Assembly: GCF_036226685.1 (NCBI RefSeq)
Contig: NZ_CP109009.1
Span: forward strand, 7,033,501 to 7,097,500
Source of the DNA: Streptomyces sp. NBC_00690
GTDB taxonomy: Bacteria; Actinomycetota; Actinomycetes; Streptomycetales; Streptomycetaceae
Length of the DNA: 64,000 nt
Direction of reading: 5' to 3'
The stretch's first letter is position 1, and every line of letters starts with the position of its first letter. Shown here piece after piece: positions 26,522 through 34,950 of this stretch. The notes beneath the pieces are model-generated. The model made no database searches and was not told the origin of the DNA. It was given only the letters and a program-made list of their open reading frames with translations. The position numbers were made by a program, and so were the translations under genes.

Positions 26522-27268
26522 TCAGCCCGACTGCACGATCGGGAGGGCGGGGGCGCCCGTCGGCAACATGTGCTTGGCCGCGAGGACGGGCACGCCTTCC
26601 ACCCGCACCACCTGCGTGATCAGCACCGCAGGCGTCTGCGGTGCCCGGTCCAACTGCTCGCCGCGGCGTCGGCCGAGGAGGGTCGCGGTCACCGTGCTGT
26701 GTCCGGCAAGCGGCAGTGCCCGCGAGGCTCCGGCCAGCGCGGCGAGCATGGAACCCGCCTCGCTCGCGGCCGATCGCAGCGCCTCGGCGAAGGCGGGGTG
26801 CGCCCGCTCCAGCACATCGTCCGGAGCGGCCCACTCCTGGCTCAGCGCCGCGGCCGTGCCCTCCGCCTCCAGCACGGATTCCCAGAACCGCAGTTCGCTG
26901 TCGGCCGGGGCGAGCAGTTGCCCGGTGGTGAAGTCGGTCGGCTCCTCCACGGCCCTCAGCAGCGGGCGCACCCGTACCGGAGTACTGCCGGACAGCGTCT
27001 CCTCCAGTGGCTGGATGCGCTCGTGGCCCCGGCGCGGCGGGCTGAGGTTGACCGTCCGGCCCACCCCGCGGCGCACGGTCAGCAACCCGTCCTCCTGGAG
27101 GAGCAGCAGCGCCTCGCGCAGCGCCGGCCTGCTGACCCCGAGCTCGCTCGCCAACCGGGGCTCCGACGGCAGGGTGCAGCCAGGGGGATAGACCCCCTCG
27201 TGGATGGCGTCGGCGATGCGCTCGTACAGTGCCACGACCGGTCGGCGCTGAGGTCGGTTGACGGCCAC
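26522..27268 (-). CDS. GntR-family regulator with UTRA-like effector domain
   Basis: A 248-residue regulator with an N-terminal winged helix (ALYERIADAIHEGVYPPGCTLPSEPRLASELGVSRPALREAL, about residues 12-55) and the RRGVGRTV wing. The C-terminal domain, about 150 residues, resembles the UTRA effector fold of the HutC group, though the match is moderate. The GTG at 27268 is preferred: GAGGAG lies 6 nt upstream. A TTG start at 27340 would place the first codons inside the upstream operator. Two TTGTCAGACA sites just upstream and one in the adenosine deaminase gene suggest autoregulation and control of purine salvage. Confidence 0.8.
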   Translation of the reverse strand: MAVNRPQRRPVVALYERIADAIHEGVYPPGCTLPSEPRLASELGVSRPALREALLLLQEDGLLTVRRGVGRTVNLSPPRRGHERIQPLEETLSGSTPVRVRPLLRAVEEPTDFTTGQLLAPADSELRFWESVLEAEGTAAALSQEWAAPDDVLERAHPAFAEALRSAASEAGSMLAALAGASRALPLAGHSTVTATLLGRRRGEQLDRAPQTPAVLITQVVRVEGVPVLAAKHMLPTGAPALPIVQSG

Positions 27269-27329
27269 GGTCCGCTCCTCGCACACGAAGTCACCGGGAT
27301 CATCGGAGATCACGGGCTGGGACCCAAGC

Positions 27330-27366
27330 TTGTCAGACAACTAAGACCTTGCTACTTGTCAGACAG
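27330..27366 (-). promoter_or_regulatory. two GntR-type operator sites
   Basis: TTGTCAGACAA (27330-27340) and TTGTCAGACAG (27356-27366) are repeated 26 bp apart, about 60-100 bp upstream of the regulator start. The near-palindrome TTGTCNGACAA is a typical GntR-family site. Confidence 0.65.
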
Positions 27367-27518
27367 CATGCACCCTCTGCCGTGGCCCCTATGTCGCGCG
27401 GTTCGCGCGGTTCGTGCGGCTCAGCTGCGGCTCAGACGGGTCGTCGACGCGGGCGTGCCCTCACCCGAACGGACCGTTCCACCGCACAGCACCGCAAGGC
27501 ACGGACCATCCTGGTGCC

Positions 27519-27761
27519 ATGAGCGCTCAGGATGCATCGAGAGGCAGGAAGAGGGGCTTCAGAGATCGGCTGACGCCGGCGCGGATCGCGGTCGGTGTGC
27601 TCACGATCCTGGCCATCATCTTCATCTTCGAGAACACCCGGGAGGTCAAGATCCGACTCCTGATTCCCGAAGTCACCATGCCGCTCTACTTCGCCCTGCT
27701 GGCGATGTTCGTGATCGGCGCACTGTGCGGTGGGTACTTCTTCCGTCGACGTCCCCGCTGA
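27519..27761 (+). CDS. small LapA-like membrane protein
   Basis: An 80-residue protein with a basic N-terminus (SRGRKRGFRDRLTPAR) and two predicted membrane spans (IAVGVLTILAIIFIFE and MPLYFALLAMFVIGALCGGYFF) separated by TREVKIRLLIPEVT, ending in basic RRRPR. This FxNxxxVxixlp-type layout is that of the LapA (lipopolysaccharide assembly protein A) domain family. In Gram-positive bacteria such proteins have no known role in lipopolysaccharide. The ATG at 27519 has no strong ribosome binding site and the gene may be leaderless. It is separate from the following GNAT gene by 36 bp and may share a transcript. Confidence 0.7.
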   Translation: MSAQDASRGRKRGFRDRLTPARIAVGVLTILAIIFIFENTREVKIRLLIPEVTMPLYFALLAMFVIGALCGGYFFRRRPR

Positions 27762-27797
27762 GGCCGGCCGCTCAGACACAGCCCTTAGGCTGGCCGA

Positions 27798-28439
27798 ATG
27801 CCTTCTTCGTCCACCGCATGGCCGACCGGCTCGCCCTATCTGGCCCTCGGCCCCCACGTGGGCATCCGGGAGATCACCCACGAGGACGGCACCGAGTTCA
27901 CTGCGGCAGCGCGCGCCAGCACCGGCCACCACCAACCCTGGCTGTTCCCGCCGCTGACCGCCGAGACCTACACCGACTACGCCCGGCGCCTGATCGACGA
28001 CCCGGCTCGGATCGGCTTCCTCGTCTACGAACGACTGGGCGGGCGCGACGGCGACGCATCCCGCGGTACGTCCGCGTCCGATCCGATGCCCGACCGCCTC
28101 GCCGGCTTCCTCAACATCAACAACATCGTGCACGGCGCCTTTTGCTGTGGAGCCCTCGGATACGGGGCCTTCGCTCACGCCGTGGGGCGCGGTCTGCTGA
28201 GCGAGGCGCTCGATCTGGTCGTGCGCCATGCCTTCGGCCCCCTGCACCTGCACCGGCTCGAAGCCAACATCCAACCGGCGAACCACGCCTCCCTGGCCCT
28301 CGTGCGCCGCACCGGCTTTCGCCACGAGGGGTTCTCACCGGCCTTCCTCCACGTTGACGGGGCATGGCGCGATCACGAGCGCTGGGCCCTCACCAGCGAG
28401 ATGATCGCGCCCCGGTCGAACTCCCGCGCCGAAGACTGA
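27798..28439 (+). CDS. GNAT-family acetyltransferase (RimJ/RimL-like)
   Basis: A 213-residue acetyltransferase of the RimJ/RimL type. The C-terminal half holds the conserved order LGYGAFAHAVGRGLLSEALDLVVRHAF (acetyl-CoA pyrophosphate-binding helix, G-x-G variant), then LHRLEANIQPANHASLALVRRTGFRHEGFSP, a hallmark of ribosomal-protein and small-molecule N-acetyltransferases. The N-terminal part (VGIREITHEDGTEFTAAARAS) resembles other members. The substrate is not determinable. A strong terminator follows at 28460-28496. Confidence 0.88.
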   Translation: MPSSSTAWPTGSPYLALGPHVGIREITHEDGTEFTAAARASTGHHQPWLFPPLTAETYTDYARRLIDDPARIGFLVYERLGGRDGDASRGTSASDPMPDRLAGFLNINNIVHGAFCCGALGYGAFAHAVGRGLLSEALDLVVRHAFGPLHLHRLEANIQPANHASLALVRRTGFRHEGFSPAFLHVDGAWRDHERWALTSEMIAPRSNSRAED

Positions 28440-28459
28440 CCCCCCGACCCCCCTGTTCC

Positions 28460-28496
28460 ACGGCCCGATGACCCTGTTCGATGGTCATCGGGCCGT
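28460..28496 (+). terminator. strong hairpin after the GNAT gene
   Basis: A 14-bp perfect stem (ACGGCCCGATGACC with complement at 28483-28496) closes a 9-nt loop 21 bp after the GNAT stop codon and ahead of the DUF5107 gene. Confidence 0.8.
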
Positions 28497-28541
28497 CGTC
28501 TGCTGGAGTCGGCGGCCTTCGGAAAGCGAAGTGAGGTTGCC

Positions 28542-30512
28542 TTGGCCACATCCGTGCGGCGTACCGTACTGAACCTGCCCGCGGCCCCGGTGGGCCCGGC
28601 CAATCCGCTGCCGGCACTGCGACCGCTCCCCACGTCGTACTCACTCGACGAGCGTGCCGCAGCCGGACTGCCCCGGGACATGGCCCGCCAAATAGGGTAC
28701 GAGCCCCTGCGCAGCCTGCTGCCCGTGCGGATGCTCGACGGCTATGACCGCGAGCGCACGCCCACTGAACTCGACGCGCTGGTCATCGAGAACGACCACC
28801 TGCGCGCCACCGTGCTCCCCGGGTTCGGCGGCCGGGTCCACTCCCTGCACCACAAGCCCACGGGACGTGAACTGCTCTACCGCAACCCCGTCTTCCAACC
28901 AGCGCATTTCGCCCTCAACGGAGCCTGGTTCTCCGGTGGCATCGAATGGAACATCGGCGCCACCGGGCACTCGCCCCTCTCGTGTGCTCCCCTGCACGCC
29001 GCCGTCGTCCCGGCCCCCGACGGGGGCGAGATGCTCAGGCTCTGGGAGTGGGAGCGGCTGCGTGACCTGCCCTTCCAGATCGACCTATGGCTCCCCGAGG
29101 ATTCCGCCTTCCTCCATGTGGGCGTCCGTATCCGCAATCCGCACGAGCGGACCGTCCCCGTCTACTGGTGGTCCAACACCGCCGTGGAGGAGCACCCCGA
29201 CACCCGTGTCCTCGCCCCCGCCGATCGGGCCTGGCACCGTGAGCACTCCGGCCCCCTCCAGTCGGTGCCCGTACCCGAACACGAAGGAGTGGACCGCACC
29301 TATCCCTCCCGCAGTGAACACTCGGCGGACCACTTCTACGATGTGGCGACCGGGGACCGCACCTGGATCGCCGCGGTCGGTGGCGAGGGCCACGGTCTGA
29401 TCCAGACCTCGACCGACACCCTTCGGGGACGCAAACTGTTCCACTGGGGATCGGGAAGCGGCGGTGCACGCTGGCAGCGCTGGCTCACCGAACCTGACAC
29501 CCCCGGATACGCCGAGATCCAGGCCGGGCTCGCCCGCACCCAGCTCGAACACGTCCGTCTCGAAGGGGGCGAGGAGTTCAGCTGGCTGGAGGCGTACGGA
29601 CCGCTGAGCGCCGACGCCCAGGTGACACACGGCGAGGACTGGGCCGCGGCACGCGCCGAGGTCGAGTCACGGCTGACGGACGCACTGCCCCGCGAGGCCG
29701 TGGACGCCGCCTACCGTGCCTGGCTGCCCCATGCGGACACCGAACCGGTCCGCTCGCTCGCGGCCGGATCAGGGTGGGGCGCCCTCGAAGTGCTCCGCGC
29801 CGGATTCGCCCTGCCCGGGACCCCCTTCGACGCGACCACACTCGGCGAGGAGCAGGCGCCCTGGCAGGAACTGCTCGCCACCGGGGTCTTCCCCGAGCCG
29901 CGGCGAGTGCTGCCGCCGGGGTCGTCCCTGGTCGCCCAGCACTGGCGTGACATGCTGGAGACCGCCCCCGCCGACCCGCTGACGGAGTACCACCTCGGCG
30001 TCGCCCAATGGCATGCGGGCGATCTCGCCCAGGCGGTGCGCAGTTGGGAACGTGGCCTGGAGCTCGCCCCCTCCCGCTGGCCGCTGCTGCGCTGCCTCGC
30101 GGTGGCGGACCAGGTGGGAGGACATCCCAAGCGGGCGGCCGAGCGTTTCGCCGAGGCGTTCGACGATCTCTGTCAGGAGCGCCGAGACAACGGGGAGACC
30201 TGGACGGCTGCGACGGCCGCACTCGGCCGCGAAGCGATCGAAGCACTGCTCGTGGCAGGGTGTCCGGAGGAAGCCCGTCTGGTGTGGGCAAGGCTGCGGC
30301 CGGCGGTGCAACAACGCGGTCGGTTCCGGCTGGTCCATGCGCGATTGTTGCTCGCCGAGGGGTATCGCGACGAGGCACGGGCGATCTTCGAAGGTGGCTT
30401 CGAGGTGGCGGATCTCGATGAGGGATCCGAGTTGCTGGCGCAGCTCTGGTCAGAGCTCTCGGACGAGCCGCTGCCCGAGGAGTACGACTTCCGGATGCGC
30501 CCCGCCGACTGA
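28542..30512 (+). CDS. DUF5107 domain protein with C-terminal TPR-like region
   Basis: A 656-residue protein. The first 350 residues match the DUF5107 type: a beta-sandwich resembling aldose-1-epimerase/galactose-mutarotase folds, with VLPGFGGRVHSLHHKPTGRELLYRNP, NGAWFSGGIEWNIGATGHSP and ERTVPVYWWSNTAVEEH. The C-terminal part from about 460 contains TPR-like helices (EYHLGVAQWHAGDLAQAVRSWERGLELAPSRWPLLRCLA). These suggest a carbohydrate-active or carbohydrate-binding protein with a scaffold tail, but no enzymatic activity is proven for the domain. The TTG at 28542 has GAGG 7 nt upstream. No signal peptide is evident. Confidence 0.78.
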   Translation: MATSVRRTVLNLPAAPVGPANPLPALRPLPTSYSLDERAAAGLPRDMARQIGYEPLRSLLPVRMLDGYDRERTPTELDALVIENDHLRATVLPGFGGRVHSLHHKPTGRELLYRNPVFQPAHFALNGAWFSGGIEWNIGATGHSPLSCAPLHAAVVPAPDGGEMLRLWEWERLRDLPFQIDLWLPEDSAFLHVGVRIRNPHERTVPVYWWSNTAVEEHPDTRVLAPADRAWHREHSGPLQSVPVPEHEGVDRTYPSRSEHSADHFYDVATGDRTWIAAVGGEGHGLIQTSTDTLRGRKLFHWGSGSGGARWQRWLTEPDTPGYAEIQAGLARTQLEHVRLEGGEEFSWLEAYGPLSADAQVTHGEDWAAARAEVESRLTDALPREAVDAAYRAWLPHADTEPVRSLAAGSGWGALEVLRAGFALPGTPFDATTLGEEQAPWQELLATGVFPEPRRVLPPGSSLVAQHWRDMLETAPADPLTEYHLGVAQWHAGDLAQAVRSWERGLELAPSRWPLLRCLAVADQVGGHPKRAAERFAEAFDDLCQERRDNGETWTAATAALGREAIEALLVAGCPEEARLVWARLRPAVQQRGRFRLVHARLLLAEGYRDEARAIFEGGFEVADLDEGSELLAQLWSELSDEPLPEEYDFRMRPAD

Positions 30513-30580
30513 CGGCCCTCCCAACTCGCTTTGAGGCGCCGTGGGTTGCGGTGTCCTGACCTACGACGGTCGGCAACCCC

Positions 30581-30640
30581 TGGTGCCCGCGGTCCGGGCC
30601 GGTACGCCATCGGGCGTTTCCGGTCGGCCTGCGGGCACCA
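30581..30640. terminator. possible hairpin between DUF5107 and VOC genes
   Basis: TGGTGCCCGC and GCGGGCACCA form a 10-bp stem over a 40-nt GC-rich loop in the convergent gap. The long loop lowers confidence. Confidence 0.4.
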
Positions 30641-30660
30641 CGGGACGGGTCTGGGCCGCT

Positions 30661-31014
30661 CTAGAGGGACGGCTTGCGGTCGGCGTACTCGAAGACCGAT
30701 CCATCCGGATGCACCGCGATCAGATTGCGCCCCACCGGGGTTGGGACCGGTCCGGCGATGACCTTGGCACCCACCTCGTTGAGCGTCGCGAGGGTCTCGT
30801 CCACATCGCTGACGGCGATGGTCGCCGTCACCTTGCGCAGCACTTCCAACTCGGACTCGGGCCCGCTCATCAGCAAGAAGCACCCGACCGCCGCCACGGA
30901 CACACCACCGCGCTCGAAGCGCAACGGAGTGGTGCCGGTGAGGCGTTGGTAGAAGGCTGCTGCGGCCTCCAAGTCGTCGACGCAGACGCGCAAGGTCGTT
31001 CCGAGGATCTCCAT
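30661..31014 (-). CDS. VOC-family (glyoxalase-like) protein
   Basis: A 117-residue single-module protein with the vicinal-oxygen-chelate fold. The N-terminal strand/helix is EILGTTLRVCVDDLEAAAAFYQRLTG, a central strand set follows, and the C-terminus NLIAVHPDGSVFEYAD has a Glu at the usual metal-ligand position. One module of this size dimerises in glyoxalases, dioxygenases and resistance proteins. No substrate or partner gene is apparent. The start ATG at 31014 is clear. Confidence 0.8.
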   Translation of the reverse strand: MEILGTTLRVCVDDLEAAAAFYQRLTGTTPLRFERGGVSVAAVGCFLLMSGPESELEVLRKVTATIAVSDVDETLATLNEVGAKVIAGPVPTPVGRNLIAVHPDGSVFEYADRKPSL

Positions 31015-31526
31015 ATCAGAAGCCTAGGGCTTTTCTTTCGGGGCACGCGAGCCCCGGCCGGAAGGTCACGGCGGGCCGGGCAACCAGCGAGCAAGCACCC
31101 GGTCCTGCGGAACGAGTGGACCCGGTGGCTTTCTTCCGGCGGGCGAGGGGTCACTCCTCGCACCTGTGTGTCGACCGTGCGGGCGGCCCTCCGGGGGGCG
31201 CGGTCACCGATCCGGCGGCACGAGCGACCCTGTCACTCATCGTCAAGTGCCGGGTATTCAGAGCCAAGGCGCCCGGCGGTCGTTCCTGGGAGATTTCTTT
31301 ACACAAGCGAGAAACCCAACGGCAGCGCAGCGGATCGGCATGGAGGCCCGTCGAGGGAACTGCGGTGGTGCGAGCCCTGTTCTCTCCACTTCGGGAGGGA
31401 TGGACCGCAACACCTGCGGCACCACGGGGGAACTCAGGTATCGGAGTGCAGTGCCCTCCATCGGTGGCCGCCCTCTCCGCCCGCTGCCGCAGTATCGCGA
31501 TCACCCAGAGGAAAGGGAGGTATCAG
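31015..31526. other. 512-bp upstream region of small secreted protein gene
   Basis: No convincing gene is seen. The stretch is less uniform in base composition than neighbouring coding DNA and contains a TTTCTTTACAC run near 31296. It presumably holds the promoter of the secreted protein gene and that of the VOC gene. Confidence 0.45.
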
Positions 31527-31898
31527 ATGGCCAGGACCATGCTCAAGCGGGGATCCCTGATCGGCGCAGCCGCCGCCATGATGATCGGATTCGCCTCGGC
31601 TCCGGCTTCAGCCGCCAACGTGGGCATTCAACTTCCGAACGGCCGCGGCTATATGACGTTCATCGACGACGGGGACAAGTTTGTCGTCTGTGACACCAAG
31701 GCTGATGGCCACGGCGTCACCGGAAAGCTGTGGACCTATGCCCAAGGTCGCCTGCTCTCGGTCGGCACCTGGGACGACGGTGGTGACCGGGGCTGCGACC
31801 GGGGGTCGTACGACATCATCGGCGGCAGGTACTTCCAGATGGAGCTGTGCTGGCACGGCGGTGGCTGCGTGTACTCCGCGGCGTTCTCCGAGCGGTAG
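31527..31898 (+). CDS. small secreted protein
   Basis: A 123-residue protein with a clear Sec signal peptide (basic MARTMLKR, hydrophobic LIGAAAAMMIGFAS, cleavage probably after ASA near residue 29). The mature part of about 93 residues has four cysteines (VVCDTK, RGCDRG, MELCWHGGGC) that probably form disulfides. It alternates charged loops with beta-strand-like sequence. AAGGGAGG precedes the ATG by 7 nt. I do not recognise a family. A small secreted domain with a beta fold is all that can be said. It ends before a strong hairpin shared with the opposing methyltransferase gene. Confidence 0.7.
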   Translation: MARTMLKRGSLIGAAAAMMIGFASAPASAANVGIQLPNGRGYMTFIDDGDKFVVCDTKADGHGVTGKLWTYAQGRLLSVGTWDDGGDRGCDRGSYDIIGGRYFQMELCWHGGGCVYSAAFSER

Positions 31899-32019
31899 TC
31901 AGCCGCGCGAGGCATTCGAGCATGCGATCGGTAGGGGTGGTTGCTCCGTGTGTCTGAGCGGTTTCCGGTGATCGTTGCACCACGCGGTCGCTTGATCTGA
32001 CTGCACCACGTTCGCCGAG

Positions 32020-32047
32020 ACGCTCGGCCGGGTTCCCGGCCGAGCGT
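32020..32047. terminator. bidirectional hairpin
   Basis: ACGCTCGGCCGGG and CCCGGCCGAGCGT form a 12-13-bp stem with a very short loop between the convergent secreted-protein and methyltransferase genes. Confidence 0.75.
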
Positions 32048-32132
32048 TCTGCGTGGGGCCGCCGTTGGGTCCGATGGGGATGGCGTATCCGCTCCCGGCC
32101 CGGACCGGGCGAGGGGTCGGGCCGCAGTGGTG

Positions 32133-32942
32133 TCAGGCCCGACAGATCAGCTCACCGTGCGGCACCAGGAACCAGCCGTCGTCCTGTGCACCCCACTCGC
32201 GCCAGCCGTCGGCGATGGCTGAGAGGCGTTCGGCCTTGGTGTGGCCGCTGTCCACCGCGATGGCGGCGTACACCGATGCGGTCGTACGGTCCGCCCACAG
32301 CCCGCTCCACCAGGCACGTTCCTCGGGTGTCGCAAAGCACCAGGTGGATGCGGTGGAGCGGATCTCGGTGAAGCCGGCGGCCTGTGCCCATGACAGCAGT
32401 CTTCGACCCGCGTCGGGCTCGCCGCCATTCGACCGGGCGACCCTGCGGTACAGCGCCAGCCATTCGTCCAGCACGGGGACCTCGGGGAACCAGGTGAAAG
32501 CGCCGTAGTCGCTGTCCCGCACGGCCACGATGCCACCCGGGCGGCAGACCCGCCGCATCTCCCGCAGGGCACCCACCGGATCTCCCAGGTGTTGCAGCAC
32601 CTGATGGGCATGCACGACGTCGAACGAGTCATCGGGGAAGTCCAGTTCACCGACGTCGGCCACCGCGAAGTCGGTGTGGGCGAGCCCCCGTTCCCCGGCC
32701 AGCTTCCGTGCCTGGTCGACGATCTCCGGTGCGATGTCCACACCGGTGACATGGCCGTTGGGTACCAGTGCCGCCAGGTCGGCCGTGATGGTGCCAGGTC
32801 CGCAACCGATGTCCAGGATGCGCATGTCATCGCGCAGTTCATCCAGGAGGTACGCCGCAGAGTTCGCGGCCGTACGCCAAGTGTGCGAACGCAGTACCGA
32901 CTCGTGATGGCCATGGGTGTAGACGGCTGATTCCTGCGGCAT
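32133..32942 (-). CDS. class I SAM-dependent methyltransferase (UbiE/COQ5-like)
   Basis: A 269-residue methyltransferase. Motif I is MRILDIGCGPGTITADLAAL (about 42-61). Motif II is VTGVDIAPEIVDQARKLAGE, motif III is ADVGELDFPDDSFDVVHAHQVLQHLGDPVGALREMRRVCRPGG, and motif post-III is IVAVRDSDYGAFTWFP. The last four motifs are typical of small-molecule methyltransferases of the UbiE group. The ATG at 32942 has GGGAGGT 6 nt upstream; a longer frame reaches 32993. The acceptor is unknown and the gene stands alone. Confidence 0.87.
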   Translation of the reverse strand: MPQESAVYTHGHHESVLRSHTWRTAANSAAYLLDELRDDMRILDIGCGPGTITADLAALVPNGHVTGVDIAPEIVDQARKLAGERGLAHTDFAVADVGELDFPDDSFDVVHAHQVLQHLGDPVGALREMRRVCRPGGIVAVRDSDYGAFTWFPEVPVLDEWLALYRRVARSNGGEPDAGRRLLSWAQAAGFTEIRSTASTWCFATPEERAWWSGLWADRTTASVYAAIAVDSGHTKAERLSAIADGWREWGAQDDGWFLVPHGELICRA

Positions 32943-33028
32943 GGCGGACCTCCCTGGGGTGGTTGGGAGCTCCACCGTAAGCCCGTGGGCCAAATAATGA
33001 GATGGGTGTCTTGATATATGGACGACTG

Positions 33029-34567
33029 CTAGAGCAGTGCCTGCGGTCGATAGACCGTCAGCGCGCCCACCACCTTGTCCACGGTGAACTCCGCAGGGGC
33101 CAGGGTCACTTCACCGTCGTACGCCAACGGAGTCCCCGGCTCCAACCCCGTGATCCGCAGCCGGTGCAACTGCTCCGCCGCATGGACGGGCGAACGGCTG
33201 ATCGGGCCGGCGAGCGCCGCGGCCAGGAGCCGCAGCCCGGGCCAGCGGCCCCCGTGCACCACCCGGACGTCCAAGAGCCCGTCCGCCAGATCCTGACGGT
33301 GCCCAGGCGTCGGCCCCACCCGTTGATAGATGCCATTGCCGGCGAACAGCAACCACATCGGCCGGTGCCGACCCTGTACCGCAGCCTCCAAAGGACGCCC
33401 GTGACGCAGCACCCGGGTGGCCGCCAGCACACCCGCCGGCCAGCCACCGATCCGCGGCGACCAACGCTCCCTGATGTTCACCAGCTCCGGATAGACACCG
33501 AGGCTGAAGGTGTTGAGGAAGTACCCGGGCCGGCCGCCGCACTCCTCGGGGCCAGGGGTGAACCGACCCAGGTCCACCTTGACGGCGTCCCCTGCGACCA
33601 CCGCCCGATAGGTGTCCTCCGGGGTCTCGATCCCCAGGTCGTAGGCGAAGTGGTTAAAGGTCCCGCCCGGGAACACGGCCAGCGGCACGCCCTGCTCTAT
33701 GGCGGTCGCCGCCGCCAGGTTGATGGTGCCGTCGCCGCCGAAGACACCCAGGGCCCGGCAGTTGCGGGCCGCCTTCTCCAGCGCCGGACCCAGCTCACCC
33801 GGACCGCACTCCACCACCTCGGCGAGCGGCAACGCCTCACCGATCAGATCCGCCGACTCGGCCGAACCGGAGCGACGGTTCACCACGATCACCAGTCCCG
33901 CGCCGTCCGGCAGCGCCGGCGCGCTCGTCTGCGGCCTGCCGGGTGTCGGCAACTGCGACCGCGTCGGGACCAAGCCCCGGATGGCGAACGCCGCGCCCAC
34001 CCCGAGCGCCGCGCCCGCGAGCACATCACTCGGGTAGTGGACACCGGTGTACACCCGGGAGAACGCCACCGAAGCGGCCACCGGAGCGACCACCGCACCC
34101 CAACCCTTGGACTCCAGCGCGACACCGGTGGCGAACGCGGCGGCCGATGCCGCATGGCCGGACGGGAACGATGTCGTGAAGGGCTGGCGCTTCAGTTGTC
34201 GTATCACCGGTACCGCGTCGAGCACCGGGCGCGCCCTGCGCACCGACCGCTTCCCGATGGTGTTGATCGTGGCGGATGCCAGGGCGAGCGAGGCCATTCC
34301 GCGCACCGCCGCCCGTCGTGCGCGGGCGTTGCTGCCCAGCGCCGCGATGCCGGCCGCGGCCCCGAACCACAACAGCCCGTGGTTGGCGCTGCGGCTCAGC
34401 CGGGGCAGCACCGGCTCGGCCCCGGGCCACTCCCGGGCCGCGACGGCTTGGAACACCTGGCGGTCCAGACGGCTGAGCAGGCCGGGGACGTCCGTCCGCA
34501 ACCTCGGGTTGGGCTGTGCGTGCGCAGGAGACATGGATCGCGCGTACCCCGCCCGGGGACTCCCCAC
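33029..34567 (-). CDS. PAP2 phosphatase-diacylglycerol kinase fusion
   Basis: A 512-residue fusion of two lipid enzymes. The N-terminal half is a type-2 phosphatidic acid phosphatase with the three motifs KRSVRRARP (K-x6-RP), PSGHA and SRVYTGVHYPSD (SR-x5-H-x3-D) and several membrane segments. The C-terminal half is a diacylglycerol-kinase catalytic domain with FGGDGTIN, VFPGGTFNHFAYDLG and a long lipid-binding part. One protein could interconvert diacylglycerol, phosphatidate or isoprenoid diphosphates. The GTG at 34567 follows GGGGGG by 8 nt; an ATG at 34534 is the alternative start. The neighbouring gene is divergent. Confidence 0.88.
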   Translation of the reverse strand: MGSPRAGYARSMSPAHAQPNPRLRTDVPGLLSRLDRQVFQAVAAREWPGAEPVLPRLSRSANHGLLWFGAAAGIAALGSNARARRAAVRGMASLALASATINTIGKRSVRRARPVLDAVPVIRQLKRQPFTTSFPSGHAASAAAFATGVALESKGWGAVVAPVAASVAFSRVYTGVHYPSDVLAGAALGVGAAFAIRGLVPTRSQLPTPGRPQTSAPALPDGAGLVIVVNRRSGSAESADLIGEALPLAEVVECGPGELGPALEKAARNCRALGVFGGDGTINLAAATAIEQGVPLAVFPGGTFNHFAYDLGIETPEDTYRAVVAGDAVKVDLGRFTPGPEECGGRPGYFLNTFSLGVYPELVNIRERWSPRIGGWPAGVLAATRVLRHGRPLEAAVQGRHRPMWLLFAGNGIYQRVGPTPGHRQDLADGLLDVRVVHGGRWPGLRLLAAALAGPISRSPVHAAEQLHRLRITGLEPGTPLAYDGEVTLAPAEFTVDKVVGALTVYRPQALL

Positions 34568-34950
34568 GCACCGTGCCCCCCATTCGCCGCCCTCCCCGCT
34601 GTCGGCGCTCCGGGCGTCCTTGCCCTGTTAAACGCACCGGAGGCATGGCTAGGATCGCCCGCATGGTCATCAACCAAGGCGCCAGGGCCCTCCCGGTAGC
34701 GATACCGCGTCGACTGCCCCCGTGTCCCTGTTGTTGACCTGAGGTTCCGAAGCCTTCGGCCCGCTGGGGCAGCCCTGGCCGCTGTGCTCCGAGCACCCAC
34801 CTTCGCGATGGGGGAGCGCGGGCCCGTCCGCTCACCCCGCACCACGCCGCGCGGTAACCGTGTCGAACCCCCAGTGCGGCCGGATACCTCGACGATCCCC
34901 ACCGACCCTCAGCGCGCGCTGCACACGTACCCACTCCCGAGGAGCACCCC
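34568..34950 (+). other. leader region of the sulfite oxidase gene
   Basis: This 383-bp stretch carries the Cys-terminated leader peptide gene (34663-34737), a short CCGAA-gcc-TTCGG hairpin just downstream (about 34747-34759) and GC-rich DNA up to the start of the molybdoenzyme gene. A candidate attenuation region (see the leader entry). Confidence 0.5.
34663..34737 (+). CDS. Cys-rich leader peptide upstream of sulfite oxidase gene
   Basis: A 24-residue open frame, MVINQGARALPVAIPRRLPP followed by CPCC, ends in three cysteines within the last four residues, directly before TGA. AGGA precedes the ATG by about 8 nt. Short open frames with terminal Cys codons are known upstream of sulfur-metabolism genes in Actinobacteria, where ribosome stalling at Cys codons when cysteine is scarce controls the downstream gene. 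The next gene, 213 bp away, encodes a sulfite oxidase-like enzyme, so context fits. The attenuation role here is inference from size, position and Cys placement. Confidence 0.6.
   Translation: MVINQGARALPVAIPRRLPPCPCC

Noticed and set aside
30173..30883. Minus-strand frame across the end of DUF5107 and VOC genes
   Set aside because: It spans the DUF5107 C-terminus in antisense and part of the VOC gene in the wrong frame.
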